Shown piece by piece: positions 42,225 to 51,999 of a stretch of 64,000 nt of DNA. The stretch comes from Prorocentrum cordatum. Taxonomy: Eukaryota; Sar; Dinophyceae; Prorocentrales; Prorocentraceae. The notes below the pieces were generated by a model that saw only the letters and a program-made list of their open reading frames with translations, did not search any database and was not told where the DNA came from. How positions within the stretch are numbered: the stretch's first letter is position 1; each line of letters opens with the position of its first letter. A program made the position numbers and the translations under genes. The DNA lies in the NCBI GenBank assembly GCA_963575745.1, contig CAUYUJ010000891.1, forward strand, positions 1,245,665 through 1,309,664, read 5' to 3'.

Positions 42225-44827
42225 ATGGCGTCCTTCCGCGGTGCCATCGTCGTACTGCTGTGGCTGCCCATCGCCTCGTCCTTGCAGACCGCCCTCGAGG
42301 CGGATCCCGGGCCGCGCCAGGTCCTCGTCAGCCGCGCCGCGGAGGCGCGCGCCGCGTCCAAGGTTCGGCACGACCGAAATGGGGACGGAAAGGATGGGCA
42401 TAATGCTCAAAAGCGTTTCGTGCCCATTTTGAGCAGGACTCGCTGTCGGTGTCGCCGCGGCCCGTGTCCACTTGAGACAGAAGGCCGCCTGCCCAACAGC
42501 GGCCGCTGTTGGTTTGGGACAACATTTGTTGTCGGGCATTGTACCCATGTTTTCCGTACCCATTTCGGGCGCCCAAAAAGGTGGCCACGGAGCGGGCGGC
42601 AGAGTCAGAGTCTCACATTGGCGTCGCGGGCCAGGGCGTCGAGGACCCGAACTGCCCGCAATGGTGCTTCATCAGCCACCAGTACTGGCACGTCAAGTGC
42701 ACGTACTCGCACTGCGCGAACTGCGCGATGTGCGGCCCGTACGACCACGACCGCAAGGAGGCTGCCCTGGAGACCGAGCAGCAGCAGCTCCTCGGCGGGC
42801 GCTCCGCCGCATCCTCCGCCGTTGTGGAGGCGGCGACAGAGCGGGCAGCGGAGTCTGATTCGGCCGTCGCGAACCAGGGCTCGGAAGGCTCCGCGGGATC
42901 CCCCGCCGTCGTGGACGTGGCCACAGGGCGGGCAGCGGAGTCTGATTCGGCCGTCGCGGACCAGGGTTCGGAGGGTTCCGCGGGATCCTCCGCCGTCGTG
43001 GAGGTGGCCACAAAGAGGGCAGCAGCGTCTAATGTGGCTGTCGCGGACCAGGGCTCGGAGGACCCGAATTGCCCACAGTGGTGCTTCATCAGCCACCAGT
43101 ATTGGCACGTCAAGTGCACGTACTCGCACTGCGCGAACTGCGCGATGTGCGGCCCGTACGACCACGACCGCAAGGAGACTGCCCTGGAGACCGAGCAGCA
43201 GCAGCTCCTCGGCGGGCGCTCCGCCGTATCCTCCGCCGTTGAGGAGGTGGTCACAGAGCGGGCAGCCGAGTCTAATGTGGCCGTCGCGGACCAGGGTTCG
43301 GAGGGTTCCGCGGGATCCTCCGCCGTCGCGGACATGGCCACGGAGCGGGCCGCAGAGTCTAATGTGGCTGTCGCGGACCAGGGCTCGGAGGACCCGAATT
43401 GCCCACAGTGGTGCTTCATCAGCCACCAGTATTGGCACGTCAAGTGCACATACTCGCACTGCGCGAACTGCCCGATGTGCGGCCCGTACGACCACGACCG
43501 CAAGGAGGCTGCCCTGGAGACCGAGCAGCAGCAGCTCCTCGGCGGGCGCTCCGCCGGATCCTCCACCGTTGAGGAGGTGGTCACAGAGCGGGCAGCCGAG
43601 TCTAATGTGGCCGCCGCGGACCAGGGTTCGGAGGGTTCCGCGGAATCCTCCGCCGTCGCGGAGGTGGCCACGGGACGGGCCGCAGAGTCTAATGTGGCTT
43701 TCGCGGACCAGGGCTCGGAGAACCCGAATTGCCCACAGTGGTGCTTCATCAGCCACCAGTATTGGCACGTCAAGTGCACGTACTCGCACTGCGCGAACTG
43801 CCCGATGTGCGGCCCGTACGACCACGACCGCAAGGAGGCTGCCCTGGAGACCGAGCAGCAGCAGCTCCTCGGCGGGCGCTCCGGGGGATCTTCCGCCGTT
43901 GAGGAGGTGGTCACAGAGCGGGCAGCCGAGTCTAATGTGGCCGCCGCGGACCAGGGCTCGGAGGGCTCCGCGGGATCCTCCGCCGTCGCGGAGGTGGCCA
44001 CAAAGAGGGCAGCAGCGTCTAATGTGGCTGTCGCGGACCATGGCTCCGAGGACCCGAACTGCCCGCAATGGTGCTTCATCAGCCACCAGTACTGGCACGT
44101 CAAGTGCACGTACTCGCACTGCGCGAACTGCGCGATGTGCGGCCCGTACGACCACGACCGCAAGGAGGCTGCCGCGGAGACCGAGCAGCAGCAGCTCCTC
44201 GGCGGGCGCTCCGGGGGATCTTCCGCCGTTGAGGAGGTGGTCACAGAGCGGGCAGCCGAGTCTAATGTGGCCGTCGCGGACCAGGGCTCGGAGGGCTCCG
44301 CGGGATCCTCCGCCGTCGCGGAGGTGGCCACAGAGAGGGCAGCAGAGTCTAATGTGGCTGTCGCGGACCAGGGCTCGGAGGACCCGAACTGCCCACAGTG
44401 GTGCTTCATCAGCCACCAGTACTGGCACGTCAAGTGCACATACTCGCACTGCGCGAACTGCGCGATGTGCGGCCCGTACGACCACGACCGCAAGGAGGCT
44501 GCCGCGGAGACCGAGCAACAGCAGCTCCTCGGCGGGCGCTCCGCGGGATCCTCCACCGTCGTGGAGGTGGCCACAGAGCGGGCAGCGGAGTCTGATCCGG
44601 CCGTCGCGAACCAGGGCTCGGAGGACTCCGCGGGATCCCCCGCTGTCGTGGACGTGGCCACAGGGCGGGCAGCGGAGTCTAATGTGGCAGTCGCAGACCA
44701 GGGCTCGGAGGGCTCCGCAGGATCCTCCGCCGTCGTGGAGGTGGCCACAGAGCGGCCGGCAGAGCGGGTGGCAGACCAGGACGACCCGGAGGGAGTGATG
44801 GCGGCATTGGAGCAGAACGGCGTGTAG
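42225..44827 (+). CDS. Probable secreted protein with six Cys-rich modules
   Basis: Exon 1 is 42225-42362, the intron 42363-42580 and exon 2 42581-44827, giving 794 residues. Exon 1 encodes a classical signal peptide (AIVVLLWLPIASSLQT). Exon 2 has six modules starting at 42644, 43061, 43391, 43721, 44051 and 44381. The last five are exactly 330 bp apart. Each module is a 52-residue Cys domain, C-x3-C-x10-C-x4-C-x2-C-x2-C (CPQWCFISHQYWHVKC; CANCAMC), ending in EQQQLLGG. Two 29-residue spacers follow (VATERAAES...DQGSEGSAGSS); module one has three, and the C-terminus has several more. From memory, similar short W/C motifs recur in dinoflagellate proteins; I assign no function. Near-identical module DNA implies recent duplication or gene conversion. 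The two very long antisense frames are shadows of this repeat. Confidence 0.8.
42363..42580 (+). mobile_element. Intron formed by an introner element, family N (GT-AG)
   Basis: The 218-bp intron is flanked by the direct repeat AAGGT (TCCAAG|GTTCGG; CAAAAAG|GTGGCC). About 35-bp TIRs lie just inside: CCGAAATGGGGACGGAAA on the left, and the inverse of CCCGAAATGGGTACGGAAAA on the right. Splicing joins codon 46 to VATERAAES, the same residues that start every later spacer, which independently supports both the junction and the frame. Confidence 0.85.
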
Positions 44828-45097
44828 GGCCCGCGAGGCCCCTACACGTCTTTGCAGAATGTCGGGCACACGGCCGTTGCCGCTTGGGCGGCGGCCGTAG
44901 ATTTAGGATTCGAGACCATTTTGCCTGCAGGTCTGCGTGACTGCTTTGAGCAGCAGAAGAGTGGTCTTGCAGCCACTACCCAGCAGGAGCCCTACCCCAG
45001 ATCCGACTCCGACGACGAGCAGTGGCGACGACGCTGGCAGCAGCGAGTGCTTCCGACGACGACGACCACCACGACCACGACCACGATAACGACGATA

Positions 45098-45130
<33 letters not shown>

Positions 45131-45140
45131 ACGACGACGA

Positions 45141-45185
<45 letters not shown>

Positions 45186-45497
45186 ATGACGGCGGCGGCG
45201 GCGGCGGCGAGGACCAGCGGCGGCGGCTGCGACGAGCGCACACGACCACGAGGACGGCGAGCGGCAGCGGCCAAAGCGGCGAGCGTCCGCCGGCGAGCGC
45301 CATGCGAGGCCGCTCGCGCAGCAGCGGGAGCTGCTGCTGCTTGCGTTGGGCAGGGGTCGAGATCGAGCCACTTAGGTCATGGCAGTGATAAGATCAAGAT
45401 TTAGAAAAACGGTCCCAGATTTAGAACATCCGTGTTTGAATTTAGCAAACCGGTTGTTGCGATTCGCTTTAGTAAATCATCGTGTTTTCAATTATTG
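44828..45497. repeat. Downstream region with (ACG)n microsatellite (45050-45190)
   Basis: An ACG/ACC tract of 140 bp gives a poly-Thr frame. Flanking sequence shows no gene I can support. Confidence 0.7.
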
Positions 45498-46532
45498 AAT
45501 CGCTTCGCTCATTCCGCCGGCCCGTGATATGGCATCGCTGGTTTTTGTCTGTGTGTTCGTTGCCCATGTTGCGCTCTTGGGGGCGGGTGTCGTTCGGACG
45601 CGTTGCGTGGGGAGTTTTGATGGTGAAGCAGTTCCCTGGGGGTCGTCTCTCGATGGGGCGAAATAGAGTCGTCGTCAAGATGCTTCTTTGGGGGGCCTCT
45701 TGGGGTCTGTTGAGAGGCCGTTCGGGGGCGCCTGGGAGACATGTTTGAAGCCTTCTGGGGCTTCTTTTGGGCCTCCTGGGAGTCTCCTGGGGCCTCTTGG
45801 CGACATCTTGGGGCCTCTTGGAGGCCTCTTGGGGCCTCTTTGGGACCTCCTGGGCGCCTTCTGGGACGGAGGGCTCCATTTTTGAGTTCTCGGTATCCCT
45901 CCTGAGTCCCTCTTGGGCCCGTCTTGGGGCCTCTTGGTCCGTCTTGGGCGGCACTTGGGCCGTCTTGAGGGCTCTCTTGGGTCGTTTCGGCGCCGTCTTG
46001 GGAGCTTCGTGGGCCGTCTTGGAGCGGTCTTGGGGGCCTCTTGGGCCGTCTTGGAGCGTCCGGAAGCCGAAAAAGCCAGAACACAAAAAACATCGAAAAA
46101 AACAATGAAAATCAACGATTTTGGCCTCTTGGGGCTCTCTTCGGAGGCCTCTTGGAAGGCTCTTGGGGCGTCTTGGAGGCCTCTTGGGCTGTCTTGGGGG
46201 CCTTTTGGGCCGTCTTGGGGTCATCTTCGGCGTCTTCGAGCGCTCTTTGGGCGTCTCGGGGGCCTCTTGGGCAGTCTTGGGGGCCTCTTGGGGCACTCTG
46301 AGCGCGCTCTGGGGAGCCTGAGAGGCCGCACCCAGAAGGAAAACCATCTCTGAGTAGACTTGGTCGGGCGGCGGTCGGGCGGCGGTCGGGCGGCGACCGG
46401 GCGTTGGTCGGGGTACTTTTCGCCGGGGGACCCCCAGGGGCCGCCCCGCGCGCGCGAACTAGAAATACTGTTAATACTGTTAATCAGTTACCGGAGATCT
46501 TAGCACGCCCTGGCCCGTTGGGCCGGCGAATT
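45498..46532 (+). mobile_element. Repeat element, family X, copy 1
   Basis: Starts AATCGCTTCGCTCATTCCGC, ends TGGGCCGGCGAATT. The ends form a short imperfect inverted repeat (ATTCCGCCGGCCC against ATTCGCCGGCCC). The body is the CTTGGGGCC/GGCCTC short-motif repeat, then GACCCCCAGGGGCCGCCCCG and AGTTACCGGAGATCTTAGC. Copy 2 (47932-48780) shares both ends and the order of blocks. Confidence 0.75.
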
Positions 46533-47883
46533 TGTGTTAAGAACGCGCGTTCATTCATTACCATGACCTATGCTAGCCGGTACCACCAGCACTGCTTTGG
46601 GTTGCCGCCTTCGGCCGCTGCCAGCCCTGTCACCCTGCAGCAAAAATTACGGAGAGGCCCCTGCCCAGCTTCGCTGGCCCCAGGTGGCACCAAGGCAGGC
46701 TGCCTCCGGGCCAACACCTGCCCCCACCAGCACCAGCCGATGCCAACGCCAGCTGCCGCCACTTGCCCCTGCCCAGCCCCGCCAGCCCTGGACGGCGCCA
46801 GCGCTGACTGCCGCCTCTGGGCCCGCCAGCCCGGGGGGCGAGGACGCCGTCACGAGCGGCGAACATGTTCGTATCCGCGCCCTCGGTGTCCAGATTTTGG
46901 AGCGCGATGCTGCGGACACGCGGTCGCACGGAAACGTTCCGCGCGTGGCACCCGCGAAAAAACGCCCCGTGTCCTCGGGGTGTCGCGGCCCAAAGGCCCA
47001 GCCCGATCGAACGGCCGCGAAAAAAATCCAACATCGCGAGAAATCACGAATGGACATCTAGACCCCATCTTTCTGCGCCATGTCCCGAGTCGCATCCATC
47101 TGTGAGGGCCCCCCGGCCCGAAAAAGGGCGACAACGGCCGCTGTGAAAAAAAGCAGCGCCCGGGCCTCGGGGAATTTTCCGTCCACGACCAGCCTGAGGA
47201 GAGGCTAAGTCCAGGCGGAAAGAGCCAAGACGGAGACCCAGCACTCCGTGATGGACTTACTCCGTATGGACTTCGCCTCCTATCAGAAGAGTCCAGACGG
47301 AGCAAGCCCAGCTGGACACCGAGCACTCCGTATGTGGGGAGACAAAGATGAACCCATACCGCTACACTCTGGACCTCTCCCTGGGTGCGTTCTGACTAGG
47401 ATTTCGGAGCGAATCCAGCCGTGGCGAGGGCCTTCCACGAGGCCCAAAAAGAGCAAAAACGATAACAAAAGTAGCGGTATGGGTACCTTTCCCTCCTCCG
47501 ACGCATGGCAGTACTCCGCTCGGACTTAGCATCCGCCGCCAGCCCCCATCGCCAGAGACAAAAGTACCACTGCCACCAGCCAAGGGGGTGGCTGCCCCCC
47601 CCTCTCGAGCTGGTGGCGCCTCGTTCTGGCCATGCCTCCGGAAAGTGCCCGGAAGGAGGTTCGGGGGCGGCAAAGAGGGGGGTGGATAACATGGCGGGGC
47701 GCCATGATATTTCCCCAGATTTCATGGCGCCTCTTCTTGTTTCATGAGGTCCCTGGCCCCCCCGCTGGGCCGCGCACACGCCGCCGGTCATGATTTGCAC
47801 CCCCCCCCCCTTGGACACCCCCCTCTTGGCCGCTCCCGAGAGGTGCCACTGGCCCGAGGGGAGGGAGCGGCCACCCCCCTAGC
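46533..47883. other. No gene seen
   Basis: Open frames on both strands at 46570-47060 are Pro/Ala/Arg-rich without family features. The 47048-47125 part is a dispersed repeat also seen near 8510 and 16990. Confidence 0.35.
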
Positions 47884-48927
47884 TTTAAGTCGGGCCTGTC
47901 CCCCTACAGAGGGATTGTCTACGAAAAATTTAATCGCTTCGCTCATTCCGCCGGCCCATACAGTCTCATGTCTGCCGTTTGCCCGAGGGCCTGGTGACAA
48001 TGCGGCGCTTTGGGGGTTCCTGGGGCCGCTTGGGGGACTCCTGGGGCGCTCGGGGGGGCATTTGGGGGGCCTCCTGGGGCCGCTTGGGGGACTCTTGGGA
48101 GCCTCCTGAGGGCCTCGTGGGGGCCTCTTGGGGCCTCATAGGGGCCTCGTAGGGGCCTCGTAGGGGCTTCTTAGGGCCGAGGGCTCGAAATGTTGTTTCG
48201 TGTTCCCTCTCTGGGGCCCCTTTGGGGGCGTTCTTGTGGCCCTCTTGGACCGTCTTGGAGGCTTCTTGGGCCGTCTTCGAGCCCTCTTGGGCCATCTCGG
48301 GGCCCTCTTGGGGGCCTCTTGGGGCGAGCTTGGGGGCCTCTTGGGCCGTCTTGGGGCGTCGGGAAGCCGAAAAGGTGGAAGCTCCAAAATCTTTCAAAAA
48401 CCTACGGAAAAAACAATTAATTTTGCCTCCGGGGGCCCTCTTGGGAGTGCTCTCGGAGGCCTCTTGGGGCGTCTGGGGGCTATCTTGGGCGTCTTGGAGC
48501 GATCTTGTGGCATGTCGGACCCCTCGTGTACCATCTTGGGGGCCTCTTGGGGGCCTTTGGCCTTTCTTGGGGCTCTCGGGGACGTCTCGGAGCCCTGTTG
48601 GTGCGCTCCTGGAGCGCTCCTGGAGCGCTCTGGGGGAGTCTCCCGGGGATCGCCCGGGGGTCGGTCGGGGTACTTTTTGTCCGGGGACCCCCAGGGGCCG
48701 CCCCGCGCGCGCGAACTAGAGAATTGTTAACCAGTTACCGGAGATCTTAGCGCGCCTCTGGCCCGTTGGGCCGGCGAATTAAAAATATTCCAAACAAATC
48801 AAAAAAGAATCCCAAAACAGTCTGGGGACTATGTTTTGATCCTTTGTTTTTATCTTTTGGGTGCATTTTTGGGGTATCTTGCAGTCTTCGTCGAAGATCC
48901 CCCTGTAGGGGGACAGGCCCGACTTAA
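47884..48927. mobile_element. MITE-like element, family K, copy 2, split by an X element
   Basis: 30-bp TIRs with one mismatch: left TTAAGTCGGGCCTGTCCCCC, right inverse ending GGACAGGCCCGACTTAA. With 47932-48780 removed the interior aligns with K copy 1 (GTCTGGGGACT...TTTTGGGG...GTATTT/C). Confidence 0.8.
47932..48780 (+). mobile_element. Repeat element, family X, copy 2, nested in K copy 2
   Basis: Same start (AATCGCTTCGCTCATTCC) and same end (GGGCCGGCGAATT) as copy 1. Body of CTTGGGGCC motifs and a short A-rich segment (AAAAACCTACGGAAAAAACA). Confidence 0.8.
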
Positions 48928-49119
48928 CTCAGAGCGTAAATTACCTCCCCCGCTTTCGCTTCCAGGCAGAACCAAGTCATACTACGCGCCTCCTCGTCAA
49001 GCGGCCTGACCAGTACAGGCCGCAGTTTGGCATCGCTCGGTATCTCTTGGAAGCGAGGGTGGTCCAAAGCGAGGTAGGTTTGTTTGCCCCCTATTAACCC
49101 CAGCTGGTGGCAGCGGTGC

Positions 49120-49290
49120 TTTTTTGGGGGGGTATCTTTTATTATTGGGGTATCTTTTATTCTTCGTCGAAGATCCCCCTGTGGGGGGGCACTTTTGGGG
49201 GGCATTTTTGGTGTAGTTTTGGGGGCAGGTTTGGGGTATCTTCTATTCTTCGTCGAAGATCCCCCTGTGGGGGGACAGGCCCGACTTAAC
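49120..49290. mobile_element. K-family right-end fragments, two in tandem
   Basis: TTCGTCGAAGATCCCCCTGT occurs at about 49159 and 49241, the second followed by GGACAGGCCCGACTTAACC; both equal the right end of K copy 2. A CCCCAGCTGGTGGCAGCGGT segment flanks both sides (49098 and 49291). Confidence 0.65.
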
Positions 49291-49462
49291 CCCAGCTGGT
49301 GGCAGCGGTGCTTTGGTCTCGCCCGGCCCCCGGCCTCTGTGGGCCCCCGCGCCCGCAGCGCCCCCAGAGGCGGGGGGGGCCCCGCCGCCCTGCCGGCGAC
49401 GGGCCCGCCATCGGGCGGCCGCGGCCCGCCCTCTCGGGGGCGGGGCGCGCGATCCTCAGGGA

Positions 49463-49998
49463 GGAGGACGGAGGAGGAGGAGGAGGAGGAGGAGGAGGAG
49501 GAGGAGGAGGAGGAGGAGAGGAGGAGGAGGAGGAGGAGGAGGAGGGGAGGAGGGGAGGAGGAGGAGGAGGAGGAGGAGGAGGAGGAGGAGGAGGAGGAGG
49601 AGGAGGAGGAGGGAGGAGGAGGAGGAGAGGAGGAGGAGGAGGAGGAGGAGGAGGGAGGAGGAGGAGGAGGAGGAGGAGGAGGAGGAGAGGAGGAGGAGGA
49701 GGAGGAGGAGGAGGAGGATGGAGGATGAGGAGGAGGAGGAGAGAGGAAGATGGAGGAGGAGGAGGAGGAGGAGGAGGAGGAGGAGGAGGGAGAGAGGAGG
49801 AGGAGGAGGAGGAGGAGGAGGAGGATGAGGAGGAGGAGGAGGAGGATGGAGGAGGAGGAGGAGGAGGAGGAGGATGGAGGAGGAGGAGGAGGAGGAGGAG
49901 GAGGGAGGAGGAGGAGGAGGAGGAAGATGGAGGAGGAGGAGGATGGAGGAGGATGGAGGAGGAGGAAGAGGAGGAGGTGGAGGTGCAGGAGGAGGACG
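49463..49998. repeat. (AGG)n microsatellite, about 540 bp
   Basis: GGA units with scattered GAT/GGGA changes. Poly-Glu, poly-Gly, poly-Arg frames and their complements are artefacts. Confidence 0.95.
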
Positions 49999-50168
49999 TC
50001 TTTTCGGGACGTCCTTTGGGGGGGAGGGGGGGGGGGTGGCGCCCGTCGCGCCCCCGCACCCAGCCGCGTTCGCGGAGCGAAGCCCGCCCCCGCCTCCGCG
50101 CGGCCGAGCGCTCCGCTGCGCCGCGCGGCAGCCCGCGCGGCGTCCAGGCCTGCCCGCCGCAGTCGCCC

Positions 50169-50497
50169 TCAGGCCTTCAGCAGGAGGCGGATCGAGGGGC
50201 CCGCGGCCGCTCGCGCCCACTCTGCCGCGAGGTCGGCGGCAGCTCGTCCTCGCCTGCTAGGCGGCCCGGGTCTGGCCGCCCCGCCGCCGCGCCTCTCCTG
50301 TTCAGCTGCGTCCTGATGCAGCCTCTGGAGCTGCTCTCGAGCACTGGCTTCTGCCGCCTGCTCCTCAAACGGGCCCGCCACTCTGCTCTGGTGACGGCGG
50401 GCAGATCCTGCCCTCTCTGCGTCCTCTACGGTGCGCTTTCGGGCGAACCGTCCTCGCTGATGTGGCGATCAGGTCCTGCTGCTGCTGCTGCTGCTGC

Positions 50498-50576
<79 letters not shown>

Positions 50577-51300
50577 GCGCGGGCCAGGCGGGCAGCGAGC
50601 TCCGCGCGGAGCCGATCAGCTGCGCAGTCACCTGGCTGCTGCCGCCGCTCTGCCAGCGCGGCCTGGGTGAGCATGGCGTCGTCGGCGTAGACCTCGTCCG
50701 AGCTCTGCACCTCAGCCGCGTCACCTTCCTCCCTTTGTGTCTGTCCAGCTGGCGCGAGGTCCGCTGTCCTCCTTGCCATATTGGTCATGCTCGCCCTGCG
50801 CGGGCCCTTCGCCCTTCGACACTGGGCCACGTGGCTGCGCAGCCGCCCCCGCGGCGCGCCACTGTTTCCCGCCGCGACTGCCGCTGAGCCCCAAGTCGAC
50901 GCCCATGGTCTCCAACGTCGGGGCACCGTCTGTGGCGGCTGCGGCGCCTGGTTCGTCCGCTGGTTTCGTCCGTTGGCGATCGTCTCCATTCCCGAGACCT
51001 GCTGCGTCTCTCTTCGACGGGGGCCTGAGCTGCTTGGTAGGAGGGCGCGGCCCTGCTGGGCCATTTTTCTGGGAGCTTCGGCGTCTGCTTCGCCAGTGCG
51101 CGCCCTGGGCCCCTGTGCCCATGCTGCCACAGCTCTCGGCGTCCGCGGTGACGGCCGCGCCACCTCTCGCCCTGGGTTCGGCTGCCTCGCCGATGCCCTC
51201 TGAATCCACATCGGATCCCCCCCCCCTTGGGGGGCACCGCGGGACTGCGGGGAGGTGGCGCGCCTAGGAGAGCGCGAACGCGGGCGCTCTGCATCTGCTC
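50169..51300 (-). CDS. Possible minus-strand coding region with CAG repeat, fragmented
   Basis: Several minus frames have protein-like stretches: MDSEGIGEAAEPRARGG from 51209, GMDLGL-like text to about 50790, then in another frame SSDEVYADDAMLTQAALAE at about 50690. After a (CTG/CAG)n tract (50476-50576) comes FEEQAAEASAREQLQRLHQD near 50370. Read in one frame the tract is poly-Gln, in another poly-Ala. Frame changes between pieces mean it is either spliced, broken or spurious. No family recognised. Confidence 0.25.
50476..50576. repeat. (CTG)n / (CAG)n trinucleotide tract
   Basis: About 100 bp with two CCG interruptions. Confidence 0.95.
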
Positions 51301-51999
51301 GGGGGTTCTTCGTCGGGGTCTGCTTCCGCCTCAGCTCCCCAATCGCGGAGGCAACAGAGAGATGGACACATGCCCAGGAATCCCCTCGCGGCGCGCTCGC
51401 TGCACTGGAGGTCCGCGAGCTGTCTGCTGCACTCGCCCCCGTCCAAGCTGGACAGCCTTTCCCAGCTCCTCTCACGGCACGCACGAGTGGCCCCCCAGAC
51501 GCCCGCGCATCTCCTGCGCCTTGCGCCGCCTCGCTCGTCCCGCAGCTTCTGCCGACATGCCTTCGCACAGTACTGCATGTTAGTCTCCTCGGAGAACTAT
51601 CATTATATGGCCGACACACTCGTCTTCCCACGCCGCATCCGCCCCCACAACGCGCGCCATGCCGCGAGCTGCTCGAGGTGCGCGGCCAACCCGCGCAGCT
51701 GGCTCTCCGCCTCAAGCACGAAGGGGTGGGTGGCACGATTCTTCGCAGTTGGTTCGGAAGTCGCCCGGGTCGCGGGAGGCGTTTGGCCGCCCCATCCCAA
51801 TTAGGAGCTGGGACCGGGCCCAACCCGCCCAGCTCTCCTGGCTGCATGCTGGCGGGCCCTCGCCGGGCCTCGGGGCCGTCAAAACACAGTTCGGGGGGGG
51901 GGGAACCGGCCCCGGGGAAAGGGCTGAGACGTCCTGAGACCGCGTCTTGGAAAAATCAAGACGTCGCACGTCAGGGAAGGGTCAGGGGTGCGCCGAAAT
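51301..51999. other. No gene supported
   Basis: A minus frame with LEAESQLRGLAAHLEQLAAWRAL (coiled-coil-like, about 51690-51620) is the only protein-like stretch. Confidence 0.3.

Noticed and set aside
41985-44798. Very long open frames overlapping the Cys-rich gene: a 937-codon + frame and two minus frames of 754 and 711 codons
   Set aside because: They arise from the high-GC 330-bp repeat being stop-free in several frames. Only one frame gives the Cys modules and, after splicing, the signal peptide. The first 46 codons of exon 1 lie in the 937-codon frame, but the rest of that frame is Arg/Ser/Thr-rich noise.
49286-50690. Poly-Glu/Gly/Arg and poly-Ala frames of up to 463 codons
   Set aside because: Generated by (AGG)n and (CTG)n tracts; no ordinary protein sequence extends on both sides in one frame.
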